NCBI RefSeq assembly: GCF_016786355.1
Contig: NZ_JADWYX010000032.1
Coordinates: forward strand, 1 to 64,000
Direction: 5' to 3'
DNA: 64,000 nucleotides
Source of the DNA: Frankia sp. AgB1.9
Lineage (GTDB): Bacteria; Actinomycetota; Actinomycetes; Frankiales; Frankiaceae
Shown here: positions 8,298-16,735 of the stretch, piece by piece
Position numbering within the stretch: position 1 is the first letter of the stretch
Layout: each line of letters opens with the position of its first letter
Notes under the pieces: generated by a model
Database searches by the model: none
The model's input: only the letters and a program-made list of their open reading frames with translations
Told to the model about the DNA's origin: nothing
Made by a program: the position numbers and the translations under genes

Positions 8298-10340
8298 GTG
8301 TCCGCAGTCGTGGCAGTCCGGAGCCAGGAGCTCGCCGCCGCCCGTCAGCTGCTGCGGCCCGAGGTCCGGCTGCGCCCGTGGCGGGTGCTGCGCCGGGTGC
8401 CCGCGCCCATCTGGCTGATCACGGTTCTGTTCACGCTGCTGCTGAGCAGCTGGTCGGTGCTGGTCCCGCAGTACCACGCGCCCGACGAGCCGCATCACGT
8501 CGACGCCGTGATGCGGCTGGCCGAAGGCAAGGGCTGGCCACCTGTCGGGCACGCCACGGTCTCCCCGGAGACGGTGGGCTCACTGGCCGCCGCTCCGGTC
8601 GGCACCCGCGCGAAGCCGTACCTGCTGGTCCCCGGCCCGTTCAGCAAGGCGGACGCCACCCCGCGCGCCGACCGGCCCGAGTGGCGTGAGCTCCCGAAGC
8701 CCGGCCAGCCACTGCCCGACGTGCAGCAGATGATGCAGCACCCACCGCTGTACTACCTGGTCGGCGCCGGCCTGCTCAAGGCCCTGCCTGGAGCCCCGCA
8801 GGATCTGCGCTTCGACCTGGTCATCGGGCTGCTGCGCCTGATGAGCGTGCTCATGGTCGCCCCGCTGCCGCTGGTGGCCTGGGCCTGCGCCGACCGGCTG
8901 ACCGAGAGCCGGGCGGCGGCCCGGGTCGCCGCGCTGGTCCCGCTGGGGATCCCGATGCTCACCCATGTCGGGTCGAGCGTGAACAACGACGCCCTGCTGG
9001 TCCTGACCGGCTCGCTCGCGACGCTCGCGATCTGCTTCGTGCTGCGCGGCGACACCTCGATCCGTACCGGCCTGTGGACCGGCGCGTTCATCGGCCTGGC
9101 GATGTTCTCGAAGTCGCTGGGCGTCGTGTTCGTTCCGCTGGCGGTGGCCGCCTACCTGCTGGCCTGGCGGCGCGGCCGCCGGGCGGTCGCCGATGCCCAG
9201 ACGCTCGCGGCCGCCCCAGGCTCCGTTGCCGGGCCGGCCGGCGGGCCCGGCCCCGCGAAGGTTGACGCGCCGTTCCTGCTGGCCGACGCCGCGACCGACC
9301 CGACCGTGCCCGCGCGGGCCGCCCGGTTCCCCTGGTGGCCGCTGCTGCTCGGCTCGCTCACGGCGCTCGCGGCCGGTGCCTGGTGGTTCGTCGTCAACCT
9401 CGTCCGTTACCACACGTTCCAGCCGTCGACGCCGGGCTTCGTCCCGGGCACGAAGCTGTCCGGCTGGTCGGAGTTCACCGACGTGCTGGTCAACGGAACG
9501 ATCCTGCGGTGGTGGGGCGACTTCGGCTGGTTCGAGGTGAGCGTGCCGGAGCTCGCGGCCCGGATCGGCACCGCGACCGTCGCCGTCCTCCTGGCCGTCG
9601 CCATCGTCCAGGCACGCCGCGCGGACCGCCGGGTCGACCTGCTCTGCATGCTGTGGCCGACGGTGGGGCTGTTCGCCCTGATGACGCTGCAGTCCGCGCT
9701 GCACTTCCACAAGTCGTTCTACGTCTCCGGCGTCTCCGGCCGGTACCTGTTCGCGGGTCTCGCGGCGCTCGCCGTCCTGGTGGGCGCTGGTGCGGCGTCG
9801 CTCGGGAGATTCACCCGGTTCACCCCGGCGCTGGTGCTCGCCGCGGCGGTCACGATGCAGGCGCTGGCCGTGCACGCCGTGTTCCCGCGCTGGTGGGAGG
9901 GCCCGAAGGGCAGCCCGAGGACCGGGCTGGACAGCATGCTCGCCTGGTCTCCGTGGCCGGCGGTCGCGGCCGAGGTCGCCTTCGGGCTGCTGGCGCTCGG
10001 GCTCGTGGCGACGGTCGTCTGGGCCGTCGTGTTCGCGGTCCGCCCCGACCCGCGCGACCCCGGCGAGCCGGCCACGCCGGCCGGGGTCCCGCTCGGCGAC
10101 CTGATCGCGGGCCACGCCGGCGAGCCGAGTGGCTATGACTGGTTCGGCGCCGGTCTCCCCGCGCCCGACAACGGCACCGACCCGGCCGCCGCCACTCAGC
10201 CGGCCGACTCCGCGCCGACCCCTGATGCCGCACCGCCCTCCGGTGCCACCCCGACGCCGGGCACCGCGACGGGAACGGTGCCGCCCGGCGACGCGGCCGC
10301 ACCCCGTGTGCCTGGCGCACACCGGCACCGACGCGCCTAA
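8298..10340 (+). CDS. DUF2142-like polytopic membrane protein (paralogue 1)
   Basis: About 680 residues with roughly ten or more hydrophobic spans. The sequence after the first span, VPQYHAPDEPHHVDAVMRLA, and the late GVSGRYLFAGLAALAVL match the landmarks of DUF2142, a family of predicted GT-C-like membrane proteins in surface-polysaccharide loci. Two paralogues lie at 34576-36687 and 47345-49426. The last 90 residues are Pro/Ala/Thr-rich and disordered. The frame is open far upstream through the acyltransferase gene; the GTG at 8298, after GGGGG, is preferred, with GTG 8223 as alternative. Likely role: transfer of a lipid-linked sugar on the outer membrane face, or glycan transport; not proven. 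Confidence 0.8.
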   Translation: MSAVVAVRSQELAAARQLLRPEVRLRPWRVLRRVPAPIWLITVLFTLLLSSWSVLVPQYHAPDEPHHVDAVMRLAEGKGWPPVGHATVSPETVGSLAAAPVGTRAKPYLLVPGPFSKADATPRADRPEWRELPKPGQPLPDVQQMMQHPPLYYLVGAGLLKALPGAPQDLRFDLVIGLLRLMSVLMVAPLPLVAWACADRLTESRAAARVAALVPLGIPMLTHVGSSVNNDALLVLTGSLATLAICFVLRGDTSIRTGLWTGAFIGLAMFSKSLGVVFVPLAVAAYLLAWRRGRRAVADAQTLAAAPGSVAGPAGGPGPAKVDAPFLLADAATDPTVPARAARFPWWPLLLGSLTALAAGAWWFVVNLVRYHTFQPSTPGFVPGTKLSGWSEFTDVLVNGTILRWWGDFGWFEVSVPELAARIGTATVAVLLAVAIVQARRADRRVDLLCMLWPTVGLFALMTLQSALHFHKSFYVSGVSGRYLFAGLAALAVLVGAGAASLGRFTRFTPALVLAAAVTMQALAVHAVFPRWWEGPKGSPRTGLDSMLAWSPWPAVAAEVAFGLLALGLVATVVWAVVFAVRPDPRDPGEPATPAGVPLGDLIAGHAGEPSGYDWFGAGLPAPDNGTDPAAATQPADSAPTPDAAPPSGATPTPGTATGTVPPGDAAAPRVPGAHRHRRA

Positions 10341-10566
10341 GCCGCCCACCGTCCGTCAGCTGACCGGGCCACAGGCGCCGGAGGCCACCGACTCCTCCGC
10401 GATGGTCACGAATCCGCCCAGGGCGCGCTAGGTAGCCGGCCAACTCTGGCTGAGCGCAAACAGGAACTACTTTCAGCAACTGACCGGTGGCGATACGGCG
10501 TCGAGGGTCGGGTCGCAGACTGAGGACCTGTCCGGGGGAGGTCTGCCGGCTCGGTCGGGGGGGTCC

Positions 10567-13377
10567 GTGCGCCGCAACCAGCGCCAGGCGCTCGCCGTCC
10601 CGGCGGCACGCACGCAGCCGTCGCCCAGCACCGGAGCCGGAACGGCCGGGACCGCCGCCCCAGACCAGGCCGCCGCAGACCAGGCCGCGGCTGACGACTC
10701 GGGGACCGCGGCGAAGGCCGACGTCACGGGGGCAGAGACGGCCCTCGCTCCCCCGGCCGAGCCAGGCGCGCCGCTGCCGGCCGCGCCGAGCGAGGCTGCC
10801 GCCGCGCCACGGGCGAGCGTGCAGGCCGTCCTCGGGCTCACCGCGCCGCGGCGCGCGCCCGTCCTCGCCCAGCAGGCGCCGACCCTGCCCCAGCAGCTCA
10901 CCCTTCCGACGCATCCGACGTATCCGCTGGGAGCCGTCGCCGCCGAGCCGCTGGCCCCGGACGACCCGGAGCAGCTTGGCGACTACCAGCTGGTCGGCCG
11001 GCTCGGCGAAGGCGGGATGGGCACCGTCTACCTGGGCGTCGCGGGGGCGGACACGGCCATCGGGCCGCACGGCCTCGACGGCGAGCTACGGCTGGTCGCG
11101 ATCAAGATGATCCGGGCCGACCTGGCGCGGCTGCCCGAGTTCCGGGCCCGGTTCCTGCGCGAGGCGGACGTCGCCCGACGGGTCTCCCGGTTCTGCACCG
11201 CCGAGGTGCTGGAGGTCGTCGACCCGCCGAACGGCCCGCCCTACCTGGTGACGGAGTACATCGACGGCCTGACGCTGACCCGGGCCGTGCTGGCGGGCGG
11301 CCCGCTGCGCACCGGCGATCTGGAGCGGCTGGCTGTCAGCGTCGCCGCCGCGCTGACCGCGATCCACGGAGCCGGGCTCGTCCACCGCGACCTCAAGCCG
11401 TCGAACGTGATCCTCTCCGCGCTCGGCCCGCGGGTCATCGACTTCGGCATCGCCCAGGCGACCGACGCGCATGGCGTGCTCAGCCACGACATCCAGCGCA
11501 TCGGCACCCCGGCGTTCATGGCACCCGAACAGGCCAACGGCCAGCCGGTGACGGCGGCGGCGGACATCTTCGCCTGGGGCGGGCTGATGACCTACGCGGG
11601 CACGGGCGTGCTGCCGTTCGGGGACGGGCCCACGCCGGTGCAGCTGTACCGCGTCGTCCACACCGAACCGAACCTGGACGGCCTCGGCCCCGCGCTGCGC
11701 CCGATCGTCACGCACGCGATGCGCAAGGACCCGGCCGACCGGCCCACCGCTCAGGAGCTGTTCCTCCAGCTCGTCGGCATGGGCCCGCAGACCCACCTCG
11801 ACCCGGCGGTCAGTCACGCGATCCGCTCGGGTGCCCTGCCCGGACCCTCCACGGCACTGGTGGACACCGACCCGCATCCAGATCCCAACCACCTCGGGGA
11901 CGCCGCGGTCCCCGGCCCGGCCGTCCTGGCAGCCACCGCCTCGACGGGCACGGCGCCCGGGACCACCGCCGGCCAGGCCGCGCACCTCGCGGCCACCCTG
12001 CGGGCCCTGATCCGCCCGCGCGTCGACGGCGAGGCGGCCCAGCCCGACCCCGCGCCCGCCGGCCGCAAGGGGACACGTACCTGGCGGGACGGGCTGCGGC
12101 ATGCCTCCCTGCTGGTCACACCGCTGCTGGCGCTGCTGCTGATCGGGATCCTCATCCCGGTGATCCTGCTGCACGGCCCCACGAAGAGCCCGACTCCGGC
12201 CTCGATCGCGACGGACGTCGCCGCCTCGGCCGACCAGGTCCGCCCGACCGCCGCCGCGCTCGCCGACGCGCTGAGCCTCGCCGCGTTCCGGATCAGCCCG
12301 GCCCCGGCCGCCCGCGCGAGCCTGCGCACCTCGTTCGCGGCCGCGGCCGCCACACCGCTCACCGGGCACACGGGCGCCGTCCTCGGGGTCGCGGTCAGCC
12401 CCGACGGCCGGCTCGCCGCCACGACCTCGGCCGACGGCAGCATCCGCCTCTGGGACGTCAGGGACGCCGGCTCCTCCCGCCCACTCGCGGTGATCGACCA
12501 GGAGGACGGCTGGGTCACCGCCGCCGCGTTCAGCCCGGACGGGAACCTGCTCGCCACCGCCGGCTACAACCGGCTCGCGACGCTGTGGGACGTCAGCGAC
12601 CCCACCCGGCCCAGCAAGGTCGCCAGCCTGCGCGGCCACGACGGCTACGTCGCCTCGGTGGCGTTCAGCCCGGACGGGAACCTGCTGGCCACCGCCGGCT
12701 ACGACGACACCGCGCGGGTCTGGAACGTCGTCGATCCCACCGACCCGGTCCAGCTCGCCGTGCTCACCGGCCACACCGGCTGGGTCAGGCAGGTGGCGTT
12801 CAGCCCGGACGGCCGGCTGCTCGCCACCGCGAGCACCGACCACACGACCCGGCTCTGGGACGTCGCCGACCCGAGCAGCCCGACGCTCCTGGCCACCCTG
12901 ACCGGTCACACCGACTACGTGTGGGCGCTGGCGTTCAGCCCCGACGGCCGTGAGCTCGCCACCGCCGGCTACGACGGCACCGCCCGGCTCTGGGACGTCA
13001 CCGACCCGGCTCACCCGCGGGCCGTCGCCACCATCCCGGCCGACGCGCACTGGGTGCTGGCGGTCGCCTTCAGCCCGGACGGCCGGACCCTGGCCACCGC
13101 CGGCCGCGACGGCACCGTCCACCTCTGGGACCTCACTGCCCCGGGTCAACCCGCGGCGGCCGGGGTACTCGCCGGCCACTCCGACTGGATCGAGTCGATC
13201 GCGTTCACCCCTGACGGCCAGTCCCTGCTCACCGGTTCCGCCGATCACACGGCCCGGCTGACCCCGCTGTCCGACGACGCGCTGACCGCCGCCGCGTGCC
13301 GCGACCGCTCCAGCCAGCTCGACTCGTCCCAGTGGCAGCGTTACGTCCCCGAAGTCCCGTACCGGCCCACCTGCTGA
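10567..13377 (+). CDS. Transmembrane Ser/Thr protein kinase with seven-repeat WD40 propeller
   Basis: A 936-residue Hanks-type kinase. Residues 1-135 are Ala/Pro-rich; the kinase domain starts at DYQLVGRLGEGGMGTVYLG (residue 139), with ATP lysine in VAIKM (about K180), catalytic HRDLKPSN (D275) and DFG (D292). A basic linker leads to one membrane span (LLALLLIGILIPVILL, about 515-535). The outer part carries seven WD40 repeats (about 595-900), each with FSPDGxLLATA and xLWDV, enough for one closed propeller. It ends with a short segment holding two cysteines (AACRD and PYRPTC), possibly a disulfide. The propeller probably senses an extracytoplasmic ligand or docks a protein. Bases 10341-10566 before it hold no visible gene. 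Confidence 0.93.
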   Translation: MRRNQRQALAVPAARTQPSPSTGAGTAGTAAPDQAAADQAAADDSGTAAKADVTGAETALAPPAEPGAPLPAAPSEAAAAPRASVQAVLGLTAPRRAPVLAQQAPTLPQQLTLPTHPTYPLGAVAAEPLAPDDPEQLGDYQLVGRLGEGGMGTVYLGVAGADTAIGPHGLDGELRLVAIKMIRADLARLPEFRARFLREADVARRVSRFCTAEVLEVVDPPNGPPYLVTEYIDGLTLTRAVLAGGPLRTGDLERLAVSVAAALTAIHGAGLVHRDLKPSNVILSALGPRVIDFGIAQATDAHGVLSHDIQRIGTPAFMAPEQANGQPVTAAADIFAWGGLMTYAGTGVLPFGDGPTPVQLYRVVHTEPNLDGLGPALRPIVTHAMRKDPADRPTAQELFLQLVGMGPQTHLDPAVSHAIRSGALPGPSTALVDTDPHPDPNHLGDAAVPGPAVLAATASTGTAPGTTAGQAAHLAATLRALIRPRVDGEAAQPDPAPAGRKGTRTWRDGLRHASLLVTPLLALLLIGILIPVILLHGPTKSPTPASIATDVAASADQVRPTAAALADALSLAAFRISPAPAARASLRTSFAAAAATPLTGHTGAVLGVAVSPDGRLAATTSADGSIRLWDVRDAGSSRPLAVIDQEDGWVTAAAFSPDGNLLATAGYNRLATLWDVSDPTRPSKVASLRGHDGYVASVAFSPDGNLLATAGYDDTARVWNVVDPTDPVQLAVLTGHTGWVRQVAFSPDGRLLATASTDHTTRLWDVADPSSPTLLATLTGHTDYVWALAFSPDGRELATAGYDGTARLWDVTDPAHPRAVATIPADAHWVLAVAFSPDGRTLATAGRDGTVHLWDLTAPGQPAAAGVLAGHSDWIESIAFTPDGQSLLTGSADHTARLTPLSDDALTAAACRDRSSQLDSSQWQRYVPEVPYRPTC

Positions 13378-13426
13378 CCGCGGGCCGTCCCGCCCGGCCA
13401 GCCCGCCCGCTGCCTACGCTCGGCGC

Positions 13427-13924
13427 ATGACGCGACGTTCGCCGGACCCCGCACGTGCGCCGGACCCGGCCCTCTTGCCGGACCCCGTACGTGCGCCGGA
13501 CCCGGCCCTCTTGCCGGACCCCGTACGTGCGCCGGACCTGGCCCATTCGCCGCACCCGGTGCTGGCCATCAGCGCCGAGACGGTGGCGGCGGTCGAGGCC
13601 GAGGCGGCGCGGGCGTATCGCAAGCACGGGGAACGGTCGATCCTGAACCCGGCGATGCCGGACGCGGTTCGGCTGCCTGTCCTCGTCGAGGAGGTCGGCG
13701 AGGTCGCCAAGGCGATGCTCGAGAACGCCGACCCGGCCGACCTGCGGGCCGAGCTGATCCAGGTGGCCGCCATCGCCCTCACCTGGCTGGAGGCGTTGCG
13801 CACGTCCGACGGCGCCGAGCGGCTGCGCTACAACCCCGCCAACAGCCCCCCGTACCAGGTGCCCGGCCCGCGCCGCGAAGCTCCCTTCGCCGGTCCCGCG
13901 ACACGACCACCTTCGTGCCCGTGA
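13427..13924 (+). CDS. MazG-like nucleotide pyrophosphohydrolase domain protein
   Basis: About 165 residues. The core (from about residue 45) reads AVEAEAARAYRKHGERSIL, then LVEEVGEVAKAML and LRAELIQVAAIALTWLEAL: the E-E-x-x-E and later E/D helices of all-alpha MazG-like NTP pyrophosphatases, which hydrolyse non-canonical or excess nucleoside triphosphates. The first 44 residues are a 12-residue tandem repeat (RAPDPALLPDPV) that has no counterpart in the fold. A GTG at 13559 would skip the repeat, so whether it is translated is open; neither start has a good ribosome site. The C-terminal 20 residues run into an inverted repeat. Confidence 0.68.
   Translation: MTRRSPDPARAPDPALLPDPVRAPDPALLPDPVRAPDLAHSPHPVLAISAETVAAVEAEAARAYRKHGERSILNPAMPDAVRLPVLVEEVGEVAKAMLENADPADLRAELIQVAAIALTWLEALRTSDGAERLRYNPANSPPYQVPGPRREAPFAGPATRPPSCP
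13451..13558 (+). repeat. 36-bp tandem repeat, three copies
   Basis: Units start at 13451, 13487 and 13523 with acgtgcgccggacccggcc in each; the first two are almost identical (gcacgtg against gtacgtg at the start), the third decays after about 20 bases. Because 36 is a multiple of 3, the reading frame of the MazG-like gene is kept and encodes RAPDPALLPDPV. Confidence 0.9.
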
Positions 13925-13968
13925 TCCCCGTTTAGGCCCTGAGGTGGTCGTAGAAACGCCCCGATCAC
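13904..13968. repeat. Compound inverted repeat between convergent genes
   Basis: Two interleaved inverted pairs: cgaccacct (13904-13912) with aggtggtcg (13942-13950), and gtgatccccgttt (13921-13933) with aaacgccccgatcac (13954-13968), the latter broken by four mismatched C residues in the middle. The element spans the end of the MazG-like gene and lies before the end of the leftward methyltransferase-like gene. It may act as a terminator for both, or be a copy of a dispersed palindromic repeat. Confidence 0.5.
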
Positions 13969-14014
13969 GACCCGCCGAGGGCCGAACCCGCGATCAACAG
14001 CCGGCGGTCGACGC

Positions 14015-16735
14015 TTAGGACGGGCGGTCCGGGTGGTGGTTGCGGCCGGGGGCGCGGTGGCGCGGCTCGTGGCGTTCCTGGTTCGCGGCCGCGGACATCC
14101 GGCGGCGGCGAGGGACGCCGGAGCGGTCGAAAAGCTGAGACTGGCCGGCAACCCCCGACTCGGCCGGCTGGCCGGGTTGGACGGGCCGGACGGTCGAACC
14201 GGGCGGGATCGACTGACCCGCCGCGATCGGCTGGCCGGGCTGGATCGGCATCGCGGGCGCCGGGGTCGGCCCAGCGTCAGCTGCCGCGACCTCTGCCAGC
14301 GACGGGCCTGCCAGCGGCATACCTGGCGGTGGCGGGCCCGCCGGCGACAAGCCTGCCGATGCCGGGTTTGCCGATGACGGGCTCACCGGCGACGCCCCGC
14401 GCGGTGACGCCGCTGAGGATGACACCCCTGGCCTCGACCTGCCTGACGACGATGCGGACGGCGCAGGCACGGCGGCCTTCGCCGAGGTCGTCGGTGGGAC
14501 GGGCGGAGCGGCTGCCATCGTTTCAAAAGGGGGCAGCATCGCCGGGGCCGGCGGCAGCAGGAACGCGCCTGTTCCGGCCCCTGGCGGGACTGGCGCAGGG
14601 TTGGCAGGAGCCGCGTTGGACGGAGCCGCCGGTGGTGCCGGTGGGGCGGGGTCCACGGCCGGAGGGGCCGGGGCCACGGCCGGCGCGGCCACGTCACGCG
14701 ATGTGGTCCGGCGAGACCGACCCGCCGGGGCCGATGTCGGCCCGTCTGGCGCCTTGCGTGACGGGGAGGCCGAGGTACGAGTGGGCGTCCACAGCCGGGA
14801 GGTCTGTTCGGCCCGACCGTCACCGAGCAGGTCGGGCTCGGGGGCGGCGTGGTGGAGGCGGTGGCGCCCGCGAAGCCGCTCGGCCGCCTCGCGACCGGCA
14901 CCGGCCCGGGTCCGCTGAGACGTCGCGTCCTGGCTGGTTGCCTGACCAGCACCGTCCTGACCAGCACCGTCCTGACCAGCACCGTCCTGACCGACACCGA
15001 GCCAGCCAGCGTCGTTCGGGCCCGCGTTGTTCTGGCCGAGGTCGTCCGGCCCGTCCGACTCCGGAGGTGACGCGCCCCAGCTCACGGTCGGGCCGGCCCC
15101 CTCCGGGGACTCGCGCGGCGCCGGCCCAGCCGGGAGCGCACGCGGGCCGCCGCGGCCCGTGCCGGCCCCGTAGACGCCCCCGCCGCCCCCCGCCGGCAGC
15201 GCGAGGCGGTCAGCCCCGTCCGGGGCGCCAGGCTCGCCGTCACGGCGGCGGCGCTCCTCCTCGGCCAGCCGGGCCCTCGCCTGTTCCAGCTTGCTGGGGC
15301 CTCGCCCGAACCGGGCCCGCAGCCGGGAGTCGGCCGACCGGGCGGCGGCGACCAGGCGTGGCTCCTCCAGCCGGGCGTTCAGCGCGTCGGCCGTCGTCGT
15401 CCGTTCCTCGGCCAGCGCCCGTTCCAGCTCGGCGATCCGATCGGACTTCTCGATGTCGATCGCGATCAGCCGCAGCCGTTCCGCGTCGAGCCGCGAGACG
15501 TCCCGGTGGTGCGACTGCGCGCTGGCGAGCGCCTCGTCCCGCTGGGCGACGACCCGCAGGTACAGGTCGAGCCGGTTACGTTCCAGCCTGGCCAGCAGCG
15601 GGTTCGACACCCAGGGCGCGAGCAGCTCGGCGATCCGGGCCGCGTACGGCGCCCGCCGGTCGACGATGATCCCGAGGCCGAAGATCGGCGCGACGGTGAA
15701 GAACCGCAGCTCCGGATGCCCGGCGACGAACTCCTCGACGGCGGAGCGCACCCCGTTGCGCGGGCCGCCCTCGGCGAGCGCCCAAGCGTAGGCGCCCTCG
15801 CCGCGCAGGCCCCGACCGGGAACGGCGTCGACCCGGTCGAAGGTGACGCCCGCGTCCCAGGTGAAGGGCTGTCGGTCGGCGCCGGTGAGCCGGTCCGGAG
15901 AGGTGTAGCGGTCACGCCGGCCGGTGGGCCAGCCGACGTCGTGCAGCAGGATCAACGGGAAGCTGGCCCGGCCGAACTCGTGGACCGCGTCGGCGACGGC
16001 CGCGAGCGTCCTGGCGACGGTGGCGAAGTTGGCGTCGCCGTCGATCAGGTAGGCGTCGGTCGGGGTGTGATCCTCGAGACCGGCGGCGCCGAATTCGCGG
16101 ACCACCTCGATGTCGAGGCCACGCCCGGCCGCCGGGACCCGCCCGGGTTCCGGGTCGACGACCAGCAGCCGGCCCCCGCCGCCGGCCCGCAGCAGCTCGA
16201 CGAGCAGCGCCGTGGTCTTGCCCTGCTCGGTGCCGAGCAGGGCGATGCTGCGAGCCCCGGCCGCGGCCAGCAGTGGCACCCACACCTCGCGCAGGTCCAC
16301 GACGGACCGCAGCAGCAGCGTGGGCCCGTCCGGACCGGCCGCCGGGTCGTGCCGTTCAACCTGGCCCTGGCCCTGGTGGCCGTAGACCGCGAGATCTCCC
16401 GGTCCGCCTGGCGCGGCCCTGGCCGCGAGGTCGGCGAAGCTGGCCCGCAACGCGCCCTCGTCACGGCCGTCGCCCTTGGCCGCCAGCCCGGCGACGGGGC
16501 GTTGGACCGCCGGGGCCTCGGGCGCGGGAACGCCGTTGACCTCGGCCTGGGCCGAGGTGGCCGAACGAACGTAGGGCCGGGCTGACAGTGCCGTCGACGC
16601 GATCGGCAGGCGGTCGGGCTCGGCCGCCCGGGGCACGTCATCACCGGCCGGCAGGGGCTGCGCCGGTCCGGCCGCTTCGGACGGGCCGTCCGGGGGCTCA
16701 GGCCCGGCCGGTCCTCCGGTCGCCGTGTCGCTCAC
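14015..16735 (-). CDS. Methyltransferase-like protein with very long disordered tail
   Basis: About 906 residues. The folded part (roughly 110-400) resembles a class I methyltransferase of the glycan-cluster type: LLLRSVVDLREVW, ARSIALLGTEQGKTTALLVE in place of SAM motif I, LLVVDPEPG, YLIDGDANFATV and LLHDVGWPTG. A coiled coil follows (RIAELERALAEE, about 400-470). The remaining 430 residues are Pro/Ala/Ser-rich, with a 15-bp repeat (14946-14990) encoding GAGQD units, and end in a basic stretch. The start GTG at 16735 overlaps the upstream TGA (GTGA), so the two genes are translationally coupled. The longer frame to 16858 lies inside the HAD-like gene. Substrate unknown; probably a sugar or glycolipid. 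Confidence 0.72.
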   Translation of the reverse strand: MSDTATGGPAGPEPPDGPSEAAGPAQPLPAGDDVPRAAEPDRLPIASTALSARPYVRSATSAQAEVNGVPAPEAPAVQRPVAGLAAKGDGRDEGALRASFADLAARAAPGGPGDLAVYGHQGQGQVERHDPAAGPDGPTLLLRSVVDLREVWVPLLAAAGARSIALLGTEQGKTTALLVELLRAGGGGRLLVVDPEPGRVPAAGRGLDIEVVREFGAAGLEDHTPTDAYLIDGDANFATVARTLAAVADAVHEFGRASFPLILLHDVGWPTGRRDRYTSPDRLTGADRQPFTWDAGVTFDRVDAVPGRGLRGEGAYAWALAEGGPRNGVRSAVEEFVAGHPELRFFTVAPIFGLGIIVDRRAPYAARIAELLAPWVSNPLLARLERNRLDLYLRVVAQRDEALASAQSHHRDVSRLDAERLRLIAIDIEKSDRIAELERALAEERTTTADALNARLEEPRLVAAARSADSRLRARFGRGPSKLEQARARLAEEERRRRDGEPGAPDGADRLALPAGGGGGVYGAGTGRGGPRALPAGPAPRESPEGAGPTVSWGASPPESDGPDDLGQNNAGPNDAGWLGVGQDGAGQDGAGQDGAGQATSQDATSQRTRAGAGREAAERLRGRHRLHHAAPEPDLLGDGRAEQTSRLWTPTRTSASPSRKAPDGPTSAPAGRSRRTTSRDVAAPAVAPAPPAVDPAPPAPPAAPSNAAPANPAPVPPGAGTGAFLLPPAPAMLPPFETMAAAPPVPPTTSAKAAVPAPSASSSGRSRPGVSSSAASPRGASPVSPSSANPASAGLSPAGPPPPGMPLAGPSLAEVAAADAGPTPAPAMPIQPGQPIAAGQSIPPGSTVRPVQPGQPAESGVAGQSQLFDRSGVPRRRRMSAAANQERHEPRHRAPGRNHHPDRPS

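Noticed and set aside
8580-10349. Antisense open frame of about 589 codons opposite DUF2142 copy 1
   Set aside because: No motif, Arg/Gln/Gly-rich; the plus strand codes for a polytopic membrane protein.
11086-13248. Antisense open frame of about 720 codons opposite the WD40 kinase
   Set aside because: Its apparent internal repeats are the complement of the WD40 repeats, not an independent protein.
13451-13558. Tandem repeat considered as a CRISPR array
   Set aside because: The units abut without spacers and stay in frame with a protein; no cas genes present.
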